NCBI RefSeq assembly: GCF_026342835.1
Contig: NZ_JAPEMI010000001.1
Span: 6,082,501 to 6,146,500, forward strand
DNA length: 64,000 nt
From: Streptomyces sp. NBC_00154
Lineage (GTDB): Bacteria; Actinomycetota; Actinomycetes; Streptomycetales; Streptomycetaceae
Reading direction: 5' to 3'
Shown here in pieces: positions 32,897 through 42,095 of the stretch. The notes below the pieces were generated by a model. That model ran no database searches. It was not told the DNA's origin and worked only from the letters and a program-made list of their open reading frames with translations. Numbering within the stretch: position 1 is the first letter of the stretch; each line of letters starts with the position of its first letter. The translations under genes were made by a program, and so were the position numbers.

Positions 32897-33769
32897 CTAT
32901 GTGCCGAGGCGGCGGAACAACCCCTCCTGCACCACGGACACCAGCAGATTGCCGCCGCGGTCATAGATCCGGCCGCGCGCCAGTCCCCGTCCACCCGTCG
33001 CGATCGGCGACTCCTGGTCGTACAGGAACCACTCGTCGGCACGGAACGGCCGGTGGAACCACATCGCGTGGTCCAGCGACGCCATGTCGAAGCCGCGCGG
33101 CCCCCACAGCGGCTCCACCGGGATGCGGACCGCGTCGAGGAGCGTCATGTCGCTCGCGTACGTCAGCGCGCAGGTGTGCACGAGCGGGTCGTCGCCCAGC
33201 GGGCCGACCGCGCGCATCCAGACGGCGCTGCGCGGGTCCGCGTCCTTCGTCTCCTCGTGCGTCCAGCGCAGCCGGTCGACGTACCGGATGTCGAACGGCT
33301 GGCGCCGGGCCATCCGCTCCAGCGCGTCCGGCAGCGCCCCGAGGTGCTCGCGGACCTCTTCGGCGACCGTCGGCAGCTGCTCGGGGTCCGGGACGGTCCG
33401 GGCGGGCGGCAGTTGGTGCTCGAAGCCCGCCTCCTCCGGCCGGTGGAAGGACGCCGTCAGATTGAAGATCGTCCGGCCCTGCTGGACGGCGGTGACCCGG
33501 CGGGTGGTGAACGACAGCCCGTCCCGCACCCGTTCCACCTCGTAGACGATCGGGACCCCGGGCCTGCCCGGCCGCAGGAAGTACGCGTGCAGCGAATGGA
33601 CCGGCCGGTCCCCGTCGGTGGTGCGGCCGGCCGCCACCAGCGCCTGCCCGGCGACCTGGCCGCCGAAGACCCGCTGCAGGGACTCCTCGGGGCTGCGCCC
33701 GCGGAATATGTTGACCTCGATCCGCTCCAGGTCGAGCAGGTCGACCAGGCGCTCGGCGGGGTTCGTCAT
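32897..33769 (-). CDS. tesB: Acyl-CoA thioesterase II
   Basis: A double-hotdog acyl-CoA thioesterase of 290 aa, releasing free acid and CoA. The first hotdog includes RVFGGQVAGQALVAAGRT and VHSLHAYFLRPGRPGVPIVY; the second includes SLDHAMWFHRPFRADEWFLY and GRGLARGRIYDRGGNLLVSV, matching the E. coli TesB layout and length. I chose ATG 33769, with GGAG 11 nt upstream; GTG 33784 is in frame. It lies 49 nt downstream of the helicase gene on the same strand and may be co-transcribed, although no functional link is obvious. Confidence 0.92.
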   Translation of the reverse strand: MTNPAERLVDLLDLERIEVNIFRGRSPEESLQRVFGGQVAGQALVAAGRTTDGDRPVHSLHAYFLRPGRPGVPIVYEVERVRDGLSFTTRRVTAVQQGRTIFNLTASFHRPEEAGFEHQLPPARTVPDPEQLPTVAEEVREHLGALPDALERMARRQPFDIRYVDRLRWTHEETKDADPRSAVWMRAVGPLGDDPLVHTCALTYASDMTLLDAVRIPVEPLWGPRGFDMASLDHAMWFHRPFRADEWFLYDQESPIATGGRGLARGRIYDRGGNLLVSVVQEGLFRRLGT

Positions 33770-33818
33770 GCGGTTCGTCTCCACTCTTGCTGCGCTGCCG
33801 TGTGTATGGCGAGCGTGG

Positions 33819-36332
33819 TCACAGCTGGCCGACCGAGGTGACCGTGACGACCGCCCGGCCCTCTTCGTCGGAGGCTGCCAGATCGATCTCCGCGCTGATG
33901 CCCCAGTCGTGGTCGCCGTTCGGGTCGGCGAACGTCTGCCGCACCCGCCACAGCCCGTGCGCGGCGTCCTCGTCGATCTTCAGCAGCTTCGGCCCACGGG
34001 CGTCCGGACCGGTGCCCAGATCCTCGTACTCGTCCCAGTACGCGTCCATCGCCTCGCCCCACGCGTCCTCGTCCCAGCCCGCGTCGCCGTCCAGGTCGCC
34101 GAGCTCGGCGACCTTGTCCAGCGCGGCCAGCTCCACCCGGCGGAACATCGCGTTGCGGACCAGCACCCGGAAGGCGCGGGCGTTGGCGGTGACCGGCTTG
34201 ACCTCGTCGGCCCGCTCCTGCGCCTCCTCGGCGGTCTCCACCTCCGGGTTGGCGAGCTGCTCCCACTCGTCGAGGAGGCTGGAGTCCACCTGCCGCACCA
34301 TCTCGCCGAGCCAGGCGATCAGATCCTCCAGGTCCTCGGACTTCAGGTCGTCCGGGATGGTGTGCTCAAGAGCCTTGTACGCGCTCGCCAGGTACCGCAG
34401 CACGATGCCCTCGGTACGGGCCAGCTCGTAGTTCGAGGTGAACTCCGTGAACGTCATGGCGCGTTCGTACATGTCCCGGATCACGGACTTCGGCGAGACC
34501 GGATGGTCGCCCACCCACGGGTGGCTCTTGCGGTACACGTCGTACGCGTGCCACAGCAACTCGCTCAGCGGCTTCGGGTACGTGACCTCCTGGAGCAGTT
34601 CCATCCGCTCCTCGTACTCGACACCGTCAGCCTTCATCTGGCCGACCGCTTCGCCACGCGCCTTGTTCTGCTGGGCGGCCAGGATCTGCCGCGGGTCGTC
34701 GAGCGTCGACTCGACGACGGAGACCATGTCCAGCGCGTACGACGGCGACTCGCCGTCCAGCAGGTCGAACGCAGCCAGCGCGAACGTGGACAGCGGCTGG
34801 TTCAGCGCGAAGTCCTGCTGGAGATCGACGGTGAGCCGTACGATGCGGCCCTCCGCGTCCGGCTTGTCGAGCTGCTCCACCACGCCGCCGTCCAGCAGCG
34901 AGCGGTAGATCGCGATGGCCCGGCGGATGTGGCGCAGCTGCGCCTTGCGCGGCTCGTGGTTGTCCTCCAGCAGATGCCGCATCGCCGCGAAGGCATTGCC
35001 GGGACGCGCGATCACGGACAGCAACATCGTGTGCGTGACCCGGAACCGGGAGTTCAGCGGTTCCGGATCGGACTGGATCAGCTTGTCGAATGTGGTCTCC
35101 GACCAGGCGACGAAGCCCTCGGGAGCCTTCTTGCGGACCACCTTGCGCTTCTTCTTGGGGTCGTCGCCCGCCTTCTTGACGGCCTTCTCGTTCTCGATGA
35201 CGTGCTCCGGCGCCTGCGCGACGACGAAGCCCGCCGTGTCGAAGCCGGCCCGGCCCGCGCGGCCGGCGATCTGGTGGAACTCACGGGCGCGCAGCGTACG
35301 GACCCGGGTGCCGTCGTACTTGGTGAGCGCCGTGAAGAGCACCGTACGGATCGGGACGTTGACGCCGACGCCGAGGGTGTCCGTACCGCAGATCACCTTC
35401 AGTAGACCGGCCTGGGCGAGCTTCTCCACCAGCCGCCGGTACTTCGGGAGCATGCCCGCGTGATGCACCCCGATGCCGTGCCGCACATAGCGTGAGAGGT
35501 TCTGGCCGAACTTGGTGGTGAAGCGGAAGTTGCCGATCAGGTCGGCGATCTTCTCCTTCTCCTCCTTGGTGCACATGTTGATGCTCATCAGCGACTGCGC
35601 CCGCTCGACGGCCGCGGCCTGCGTGAAGTGCACGATGTACACCGGCGACTGCCGGGTGTCCAGCAGTTCGGTGAGCGTCTCGGTGATCGGGGTCAGCCGG
35701 TACTCGTAGCTCAGCGGGACCGGCCGGGTCGCCGAGCGCACCACGGAGGTGGGACGGCCGGTGCGCCGGGTCAGGTCCTGCTCGAACATCTTGACGTCAC
35801 CGAGCGTGGCCGACATCAGGATGAACTGGGCCTGCGGCAGCTCCAGGAGCGGGATCTGCCAGGCCCAGCCGCGGTCCTGCTCCGCATAGAAGTGGAACTC
35901 GTCCATCACGACCTGGCCGATGTCGGCGTGCTTGCCGTCGCGCAGCGCGATGGACGCGAGCACCTCGGCGGTGCAGCAGATCACCGGGGCGTCCGCGTTG
36001 ACCGAGGCGTCGCCGGTGAGCATCCCGACGTTCTCCGTACCGAACAGTTTGCACAGGTCGAAGAACTTCTCCGAGACCAGCGCCTTGATCGGTGCGGTGT
36101 AGAAGGTGACCTTGTCCTGGGCCAGCGCCGTGAAGTGCGCACCCGCCGCGACCAGGCTCTTTCCGGAGCCGGTGGGGGTGGACAGGATCACGTTCGCCCC
36201 GGAGACCACCTCGATCAGCGCCTCCTCCTGAGCAGGGTAGAGGGTGATGCCCTGGGTCTCGGTCCATGACGAGAAGGCCTCGAAGAGGGCGTCCGGGTCG
36301 TCGGTCGGGGGCAGCTGATCGATAAGGGTCAC
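33819..36332 (-). CDS. DEAD/DEAH-box helicase with C-terminal DUF3516-like domain
   Basis: An 837-aa superfamily 2 helicase. Motif I is STPTGSGKS (51-59), motif II VVMDEFHFY (DEFH), motif III LMSATLG, and the second RecA lobe contains GVHHAGMLPKYR and IAGRAGRAGFDTAGFVV (motif VI). The charged linker KKKRKVVRKK is followed by a long helical C-terminal region that I assign to DUF3516. The likely role is RNA unwinding or turnover. GTG 36332 follows GATGGGGGC and removes an implausible N-terminal extension. The gene upstream is divergent. Confidence 0.92.
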   Translation of the reverse strand: MTLIDQLPPTDDPDALFEAFSSWTETQGITLYPAQEEALIEVVSGANVILSTPTGSGKSLVAAGAHFTALAQDKVTFYTAPIKALVSEKFFDLCKLFGTENVGMLTGDASVNADAPVICCTAEVLASIALRDGKHADIGQVVMDEFHFYAEQDRGWAWQIPLLELPQAQFILMSATLGDVKMFEQDLTRRTGRPTSVVRSATRPVPLSYEYRLTPITETLTELLDTRQSPVYIVHFTQAAAVERAQSLMSINMCTKEEKEKIADLIGNFRFTTKFGQNLSRYVRHGIGVHHAGMLPKYRRLVEKLAQAGLLKVICGTDTLGVGVNVPIRTVLFTALTKYDGTRVRTLRAREFHQIAGRAGRAGFDTAGFVVAQAPEHVIENEKAVKKAGDDPKKKRKVVRKKAPEGFVAWSETTFDKLIQSDPEPLNSRFRVTHTMLLSVIARPGNAFAAMRHLLEDNHEPRKAQLRHIRRAIAIYRSLLDGGVVEQLDKPDAEGRIVRLTVDLQQDFALNQPLSTFALAAFDLLDGESPSYALDMVSVVESTLDDPRQILAAQQNKARGEAVGQMKADGVEYEERMELLQEVTYPKPLSELLWHAYDVYRKSHPWVGDHPVSPKSVIRDMYERAMTFTEFTSNYELARTEGIVLRYLASAYKALEHTIPDDLKSEDLEDLIAWLGEMVRQVDSSLLDEWEQLANPEVETAEEAQERADEVKPVTANARAFRVLVRNAMFRRVELAALDKVAELGDLDGDAGWDEDAWGEAMDAYWDEYEDLGTGPDARGPKLLKIDEDAAHGLWRVRQTFADPNGDHDWGISAEIDLAASDEEGRAVVTVTSVGQL

Positions 36333-36470
36333 GCCCCCATCTTGCCTGCCTTCTGCCCGGATGAGGGAACCGGACGACCGGACGAAGATCACGGACGATA
36401 CGCTGCCCACTCAACTCGGCCGCATCGCACCGGCGATGGCAGCCGGACAACTTTGGGGGCGGGAAGAACC

Positions 36471-37262
36471 ATGATGGGACCGGCACACTCACTGTCCGGG
36501 GCGGCGGCCTGGCTGGGGGTGGGTGCGGCGGCGGCTGCCGCGGGCCATACGATGCCGTGGCCCGTCCTGGTCGTCGGTGCACTGATCACCGCGGGCGCCG
36601 CGCTCGCCCCGGACCTCGATCACAAGTCCGCGACCATCTCGCGCGCCTTCGGACCGGTCTCCCGCGGACTCTGCGAGATCGTGGACAAACTCTCGCACGC
36701 TGTCTACAAGGCGACCCGGGGCCCCGGTGACCCGCGCAGGAACGGCGGCCACCGGACCCTGACGCACACCTGGCTCTGGGCCGTCCTGATCGGTGCCGGG
36801 GCCTCCGCCGCGGCGATCGCCGGCGGCCGATGGGCGGTCCTCGCGATCCTCTTCGTCCATCTGGTGCTCGCCGTCGAAGGACTGCTGTGGCGGGCCGCCC
36901 GGATGTCCAGCGATGTCCTGGTATGGCTGCTCGGCGCGACCAGCGCCTGGATCCTGGCGGGCGTCCTGGACAAGCCGGGCAACGGCTCGGACTGGCTCTT
37001 CAGTGCGCCCGGCCAGGAGTACCTCTGGCTCGGGCTGCCGATCGTCCTCGGCGCCCTCGTCCACGACATCGGCGACGCGCTGACCGTCTCCGGCTGCCCG
37101 ATCCTGTGGCCGATCCCGCTGGGCCGCAAGCGCTGGTACCCGGTGGGGCCGCCGAAGGCCATACGGTTCCGGGCCGGCAGCTGGGTGGAGCTGAAGGTGC
37201 TGATGCCGGCGTTCATGGTGCTCGGGGGAGCGGGGGCGGCGGCCGCCCTCAACTTCATATGA
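36471..37262 (+). CDS. Membrane-bound metal-dependent hydrolase, YdjM/DUF457-like
   Basis: A 263-aa protein with four or more transmembrane helices. Metal-binding residues typical of the family are present: HSLSG near the N-terminus, APDLDHKSATIS, and GGHRTLTHTWLW. A further ALVHDIGDALTVSGCPILWP segment completes the polar face. ATG 36471 (MMGPAH) has GGGAAG 7 nt upstream; the next ATG is equally possible. In E. coli YdjM is LexA-controlled; no LexA box was recognised here. The substrate is unknown. Confidence 0.85.
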   Translation: MMGPAHSLSGAAAWLGVGAAAAAAGHTMPWPVLVVGALITAGAALAPDLDHKSATISRAFGPVSRGLCEIVDKLSHAVYKATRGPGDPRRNGGHRTLTHTWLWAVLIGAGASAAAIAGGRWAVLAILFVHLVLAVEGLLWRAARMSSDVLVWLLGATSAWILAGVLDKPGNGSDWLFSAPGQEYLWLGLPIVLGALVHDIGDALTVSGCPILWPIPLGRKRWYPVGPPKAIRFRAGSWVELKVLMPAFMVLGGAGAAAALNFI

Positions 37263-37444
37263 CCGCCGTACCGTCCGCGAGTCGATGAGCCCCCACTCGA
37301 TGACCTGCAGTAGTCGCGGTTTGCGCTGAGTCACCGGGATGAAGCGCCGGTCCGACGCAACCGGCTGCTCTTCGGTCCGGACGATCGCGTCCGGAGCGTT
37401 CTTTCGCGGCAGTCGTGAGCGGGACGTTCGGCCGGGGGGCGGCG

Positions 37445-38167
37445 TCAGCAGCTGAAGCCGTCGGCTGCGCGGGACGGTTCCCAGACCGCGCAGTCGTGCG
37501 CGAAGAGCACCCGCCGCGGGTCGAAGTCGGCGAGCCTCTCCAGCCACGGTCGATAGGCGGGCAGCGGTTGTTCCAGGCCTTCGAGCTCGGCGCGGCGGGC
37601 CAGATGATCCGCTGCGAAGTGAGAGGCGAAGTCGTGTGCCTGACCGGCGAGGACGACGGTGCCGTCGCTCTGCCGTACCACCAGCGACTGATGGCCGTCG
37701 GTGTGGCCAGGAGTGGGGATGATCCATACTCCTGGCCACACCTCGGCTTCTCCGCTGATCTCCTCGTAGGTCGCGTCAGGGAAGTCGACGAGTTCGTCGA
37801 TGGTGTAGCCGCCCCGGCGCGCGGCGGCCAGCTCCACTTCCTGCACCAGGATCGGCGTGCCGCCCAGCAACCTGTTGCCCCCGCAGTGGTCGAAGTGGAG
37901 GTGGCAGTTCACCACCAAGGAGACATCCGAGAGAGAAACTCCGGCGACGGCGAGGGCGCTCTCCAGCCCTCGGCGCCGGGGGCGGTAGTGAGCTTCGGTT
38001 CCTGGATCGGCGGCACCGATGCCGGTGTCGAAGAGGATCAGTCCTTCGTCGCGCCGAACCAAGTAGGCGAGTACGGGTTCGACCCGCGGCTGCGGGCCGC
38101 CGGTCTCCGACGCCGGTCGGACGAAGTAGCCCAGGTCGAGGCGGTGGATCGCCGTGTTGTTGGCCAT
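37445..38167 (-). CDS. MBL-fold hydrolase, N-acyl-homoserine-lactonase-like
   Basis: A 240-aa metallo-beta-lactamase-fold enzyme. The dinuclear zinc motif is NCHLHFDHCGG (His89, His91, Asp93, His94), with later ligands in IIPTPGHTDGHQSL and VVLAGQAHDFASHF. The arrangement is that of AHL lactonase-type proteins, but many members act on other esters or lactones, so quorum quenching is only one option. ATG 38167 gives a normal N-terminus; the ribosome site is weak and the longer frame to 38281 reads poorly. It follows the heterodimeric ABC genes by 92 nt. Confidence 0.87.
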   Translation of the reverse strand: MANNTAIHRLDLGYFVRPASETGGPQPRVEPVLAYLVRRDEGLILFDTGIGAADPGTEAHYRPRRRGLESALAVAGVSLSDVSLVVNCHLHFDHCGGNRLLGGTPILVQEVELAAARRGGYTIDELVDFPDATYEEISGEAEVWPGVWIIPTPGHTDGHQSLVVRQSDGTVVLAGQAHDFASHFAADHLARRAELEGLEQPLPAYRPWLERLADFDPRRVLFAHDCAVWEPSRAADGFSC

Positions 38168-38259
38168 CCGGCCATGGTGGCAGGCGGCTGCTCCTCTCCC
38201 CTTCATGTTTCGCTGTCCGGAGAAGCCGGGCGATCCGGCGAAGCCGCCGCAGACGCCGA

Positions 38260-40041
38260 TCAGCCGTGCCAGGACCGCCACAGCGCCGCATAGGCGCCGT
38301 CCGCCGCCACCAGCTCGTCATGGCTGCCCAATTCGCTGATCCGGCCGTTCTCCACCACCGCGATCACATCCGCGTCGTGCGCGGTGTGCAGCCGGTGCGC
38401 GATCGCCACGACCGTACGGCCGTCCAGCACCCGTGCCAGCGAGCGTTCCAGATGCCGCGCCGCCCGCGGGTCCAGCAGCGAGGTCGCCTCGTCCAGCACC
38501 AGTGTGTGCGGATCGGCCAGCACCAGCCGGGCCAGCGCGATCTGCTGCGCCTGCGCCGGGGTCAGTGACAGACCGCCCGAACCGACCTCGGTGTCCAGCC
38601 CCCCGTCCAGAGCCTTCGCCCAGCCGTCCGCGTCGACCGCGGCGAGCGACGCCCACAGCTCGGCGTCCTCGGCGCCCGTACGGGCCAGCAGCAGATTGTC
38701 GCGCAGCGAACCGACGAACACATGGTGTTCCTGGTTGACCAGTGCCACATGCGTACGCACCCGCTCCGCCGTCATCCGGGACAACTCCGCACCGCCCAGC
38801 GTGACTTCACCGGTGCGTGGGGCGTAGATCCCGGCCAGCAGCCGACCGAGCGTGGACTTGCCCGCACCGGACGGGCCGACCAGCGCCAGGCGCGTGCCCG
38901 GGGCGACGTCCAGCGACACCTTGTGCAGGACGTCGACCCCCTCGCGGTAGCCGAAGTGCACATCACCCGCCCGGACGTCCCGGCCGTCCGGGGCGACCTC
39001 GGTGTCGCCCGCGTCCGGCTCGATGTCCCGGACGCCGACCAGCCGGGCCAGTGACACCTGCGCTACCTGCAACTCGTCGTACCAGCGCAGGATCAGACCG
39101 ATCGGGTCGACCATCATCTGCGCGAGCAGCGCACCGGTCGTCAGCTGTCCGACGGTGAGCCACCCCTCGATGACGAACCAGCCGCCGAGCATCAGGACCG
39201 CGCCGAGGATCGTCACGTACGTGACGTTGATGACCGGGAACAGCACCGAACGCAGGAACAGCGTGTACCGCTCCCACGCCGTCCACTCCTTGATCCGCCG
39301 GTCCGACAGTGCCACCCGGCGTGCGCCGAGGCGGTGCGCCTCCACCGTCCGCCCCGCGTCCACGGTCTCCGCGAGCATCGCCGCGACCGCCGCGTATCCG
39401 GCGGCCTCCGAGCGGTACGCGGACGGCGCCCGGCGAAAGTACCAGCGGCAGCCGAGGACCAGCACCGGCAGCGCCAGCAGCACGGAGAGCGCCAGCGGCG
39501 GAGCCGTCACGGTGAGCGCACCGAGCAGCAGACCCGCCCACACCACACCGATCGCCAGCTGCGGCACCGCCTCACGCATCGCGTTGGCCAGCCGGTCGAT
39601 GTCCGTGGTGATCCGGGACAGCAGATCACCGGTCCCGGCCCGCTCCAGCACACCCGGCGGCAGTCCGACCGACCGGACGAGGAAGTCCTCGCGCAGATCG
39701 GCCAGCATCTCCTCGCCGAGCATGGCGCTGCGCAGCCGCATCATCCGTGTGAACACGGTCTGTACCACCAGCGCGATCGCGAACACCGCGGCGGTGCGCT
39801 CCAGATGGAGGTCGGCGACCCCGTTCGACAGGTCCTCGACCAGCCCGCCCAGCAGATACGGCCCGACGATCGAGGCGATCACCGCGACTGCGTTGACCGA
39901 GATGAGCACGGCGAACGGCTTGCGGTGGCGCCGCATCAGCTCCCGTACATAGGCCCGTACGGTGGCGGGGGTGCCGACCGGAAGGGTCGTCGCCGACTCC
40001 GGGGCGGCCGGGTCGTACGCCGGTTGTGCGACGCCGATCAT
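38260..40041 (-). CDS. ABC exporter half with intact Walker A but degenerate signature (heterodimer subunit 2)
   Basis: A 593-aa half-transporter with a six-helix exporter domain followed by an ATPase domain. Walker A GPSGAGKST, Walker B LVLDEATS with catalytic Glu, and the H-loop VVAIAHRL are intact. The signature is LTPAQ instead of LSGGQ (LSLTPAQAQQIALAR). The partner gene has the opposite defects, so the two form one working and one dead ATP site. The start overlaps the partner's stop by 4 nt (ATGA). By analogy with heterodimeric exporters such as BmrCD, it would export lipid, peptide or drug; the substrate is not shown. Confidence 0.9.
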   Translation of the reverse strand: MIGVAQPAYDPAAPESATTLPVGTPATVRAYVRELMRRHRKPFAVLISVNAVAVIASIVGPYLLGGLVEDLSNGVADLHLERTAAVFAIALVVQTVFTRMMRLRSAMLGEEMLADLREDFLVRSVGLPPGVLERAGTGDLLSRITTDIDRLANAMREAVPQLAIGVVWAGLLLGALTVTAPPLALSVLLALPVLVLGCRWYFRRAPSAYRSEAAGYAAVAAMLAETVDAGRTVEAHRLGARRVALSDRRIKEWTAWERYTLFLRSVLFPVINVTYVTILGAVLMLGGWFVIEGWLTVGQLTTGALLAQMMVDPIGLILRWYDELQVAQVSLARLVGVRDIEPDAGDTEVAPDGRDVRAGDVHFGYREGVDVLHKVSLDVAPGTRLALVGPSGAGKSTLGRLLAGIYAPRTGEVTLGGAELSRMTAERVRTHVALVNQEHHVFVGSLRDNLLLARTGAEDAELWASLAAVDADGWAKALDGGLDTEVGSGGLSLTPAQAQQIALARLVLADPHTLVLDEATSLLDPRAARHLERSLARVLDGRTVVAIAHRLHTAHDADVIAVVENGRISELGSHDELVAADGAYAALWRSWHG

Positions 40042-41897
40042 GCCCTCTCCTCGATTTCTTCGATCGATTCGATCTCGTCGATCGCGTCGATCTTGTCCAG
40101 TGCGGTCAGGGCCGCGATTTCGTCCTCGGTCTCACGGGTGACCACTGCCCGGTACCGCGGTTCGGTCTGCAGCAGCTCGCGGTGCGCACCGACCGCGACG
40201 ACTGTGCCGTCGTGCACCAGCACCACCCGGTCCGCGAGGTCGAGCAGCAGAGGCGACGAAGCGAACGCCACCGTCGTACGCCCGGTGCGCAGCGCCTTGA
40301 TTCCGGCGGCGACCTGGGCCTCGGTGTGCGAGTCGACGGCGGACGTCGGCTCGTCCAGAACCAGCGCCTCAGGGTCGGTGACCAGCGAACGGGCCAGTGC
40401 GAGCCGCTGACGCTGGCCGCCGGAGAGCGACCGGCCGCGCTCGGTGATCCTGGTGGTCATCGGGTCGCCGTCGGTGGCGACCGAGGCCTGCGCCAGCGCG
40501 TCCAGCACATCACCGCACTGGGCGGCGGACAGCGCGTCCTCGGCGGTCACCAGACCGGACGACGGCACATCGAGCAGCTCCCGCAGTGTCCCGGAGAGCA
40601 GCACCGGGTCCTTGTCCTGGACCAGCACCGCGGTCCGGGCGGCCGCCAGCGGAAGCTCGTCCAGCGGCACGCCACCGAGCAGGACGGACGGGGTCTTGTC
40701 CGGCGGGCCCTCGGGGGCGTCGTCCGCCGTGTCCGGTTCCGCGCCCACCTCGGCGTGACCGCCGAGCCGTTCGGCCAGCCGGCCCGCCTCGTCCGGATCG
40801 CCGCAGACCACCGCGGTGAACAGACCCGACGGTGCCATCAGCCCGGTGACCGGGTCGTACAGGTCACCGGCCGGCACCGCGTCGACGGTCGAGGGCTCGG
40901 CGGTGCGGTGCAGCGAAAGCACCCGGACGGCCCGCTGCGCGGACGGCCGCGAGAAGGAGTACGCCATCGCGATCTCCTCGAAGTGCCGCAGCGGGAACAG
41001 CATCAGTGTCGCCGCGCTGTACACCGTGACCAGCTGACCGACCTCGATCCGGCCGTCGTGGGCCAGCGTCGCCCCGTACACGACCAGCGAGATCAGCAGC
41101 ATGCCCGGCAGCAGCACCTGGATCGCCGAGATCAGCGACCACATCTGCGCGCTGCGTACCGCAGCCTTGCGGACCTCTTGCGAGGCGCTCCGGTAGCGGC
41201 CGAGAAACAGCTCCTCGCCGCCGATACCGCGCAGCACCCGCAGCCCGGCGACGGTGTCCGACGCCAGCTCGGTGGCCTTGCCGGCCTTCTCACGCTGGAG
41301 GTCGGCGCGCCGGGTGGCGCGGGGGAGCAGCGGCAGTACCGCCAGTGCCAGGAGCGGCATGGCGAGCACCACCAGGACGCCCAGCGACGGCAGATAGAGG
41401 ACGAGCCCGACGCAGATCAGTACGAGAGCGGCGGCTGCGGCGGCGAAGCGGGAGAGCGCCTCGACGAACCAGCCGATCTTCTCGACGTCGCCGGTGGACA
41501 CTGCGACGACCTCGCCCGCGGCGACCCGGCGGGTCAGCGCGGCGCCGAGCTCCGCCGTCTTACGGGCCAGCAGCTGCTGGACGCGGGCGGCGGCAGTGAT
41601 CCAGTTGGTGACGGCGGTCCGGTGGAGCATGGTGTCGCCGACCGCGATCAGCACACCGAGGACCGCGATGAGCCCGCCCGCCAGCGCAAGCCGGCTGCCC
41701 GAACGGTCGACCACCGCCTGCACGGCGAAGCCGACGGCCAGCGGCAGCCCGGCGATGGAGCACTGGTGCAGCAGGCCCCAGGACATGGACTTGAGCTGGC
41801 CACGGATCTGGTTGCGGCCGAGCCAGAGCAGGAAGCGTGGGCCTGACCGGACATCAGGATCGCCAGGATCTGAATACGGAAGATCGCGAATCTGCAT
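40038..41897 (-). CDS. ABC exporter half with canonical signature but lost Walker A (heterodimer subunit 1)
   Basis: A 619-aa half-transporter. The membrane domain spans about residues 1-330. In the ATPase domain the Walker A loop is replaced by TAVVCGDPDEAGRLAERLGG (no GxxGxGKS/T), and the H-loop histidine is missing (TVAFASSPLLL). Signature RSLSGGQRQRLALARSL and Walker B LVLDEPTSAVD are canonical. It therefore donates only its signature to the active site of the partner. The acidic C-tail DKIDAIDEIESIEEIEERA is unusual and internally repetitive. ATG 41897 has a weak ribosome site. The gene is transcribed first, coupled to the partner. Confidence 0.9.
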   Translation of the reverse strand: MQIRDLPYSDPGDPDVRSGPRFLLWLGRNQIRGQLKSMSWGLLHQCSIAGLPLAVGFAVQAVVDRSGSRLALAGGLIAVLGVLIAVGDTMLHRTAVTNWITAAARVQQLLARKTAELGAALTRRVAAGEVVAVSTGDVEKIGWFVEALSRFAAAAAALVLICVGLVLYLPSLGVLVVLAMPLLALAVLPLLPRATRRADLQREKAGKATELASDTVAGLRVLRGIGGEELFLGRYRSASQEVRKAAVRSAQMWSLISAIQVLLPGMLLISLVVYGATLAHDGRIEVGQLVTVYSAATLMLFPLRHFEEIAMAYSFSRPSAQRAVRVLSLHRTAEPSTVDAVPAGDLYDPVTGLMAPSGLFTAVVCGDPDEAGRLAERLGGHAEVGAEPDTADDAPEGPPDKTPSVLLGGVPLDELPLAAARTAVLVQDKDPVLLSGTLRELLDVPSSGLVTAEDALSAAQCGDVLDALAQASVATDGDPMTTRITERGRSLSGGQRQRLALARSLVTDPEALVLDEPTSAVDSHTEAQVAAGIKALRTGRTTVAFASSPLLLDLADRVVLVHDGTVVAVGAHRELLQTEPRYRAVVTRETEDEIAALTALDKIDAIDEIESIEEIEERA

Positions 41898-42095
41898 GAC
41901 GTCCCATGGTTCGGAAGGGCGGAGATCTGTCGAAGACCTCGAGGAACGGGTGGGGGGACCAAACCGTGCAAGGTTCGCGTCCTGCCAGGGTCCGAGGCAA
42001 ACGGTTTTTCGCTCGACGGTAAAGATTCGGCTCGTATTCGCGGCGGGTCACAGGCGGTGAGTCCGGCCGCTCGACCATGGTGCGAATATGGGCGG

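Noticed and set aside
40065..40100. GATCGAT-rich run considered as a methylation or binding-site cluster
   Set aside because: It is inside the coding sequence and explained by an Ile/Asp/Glu-rich tail.
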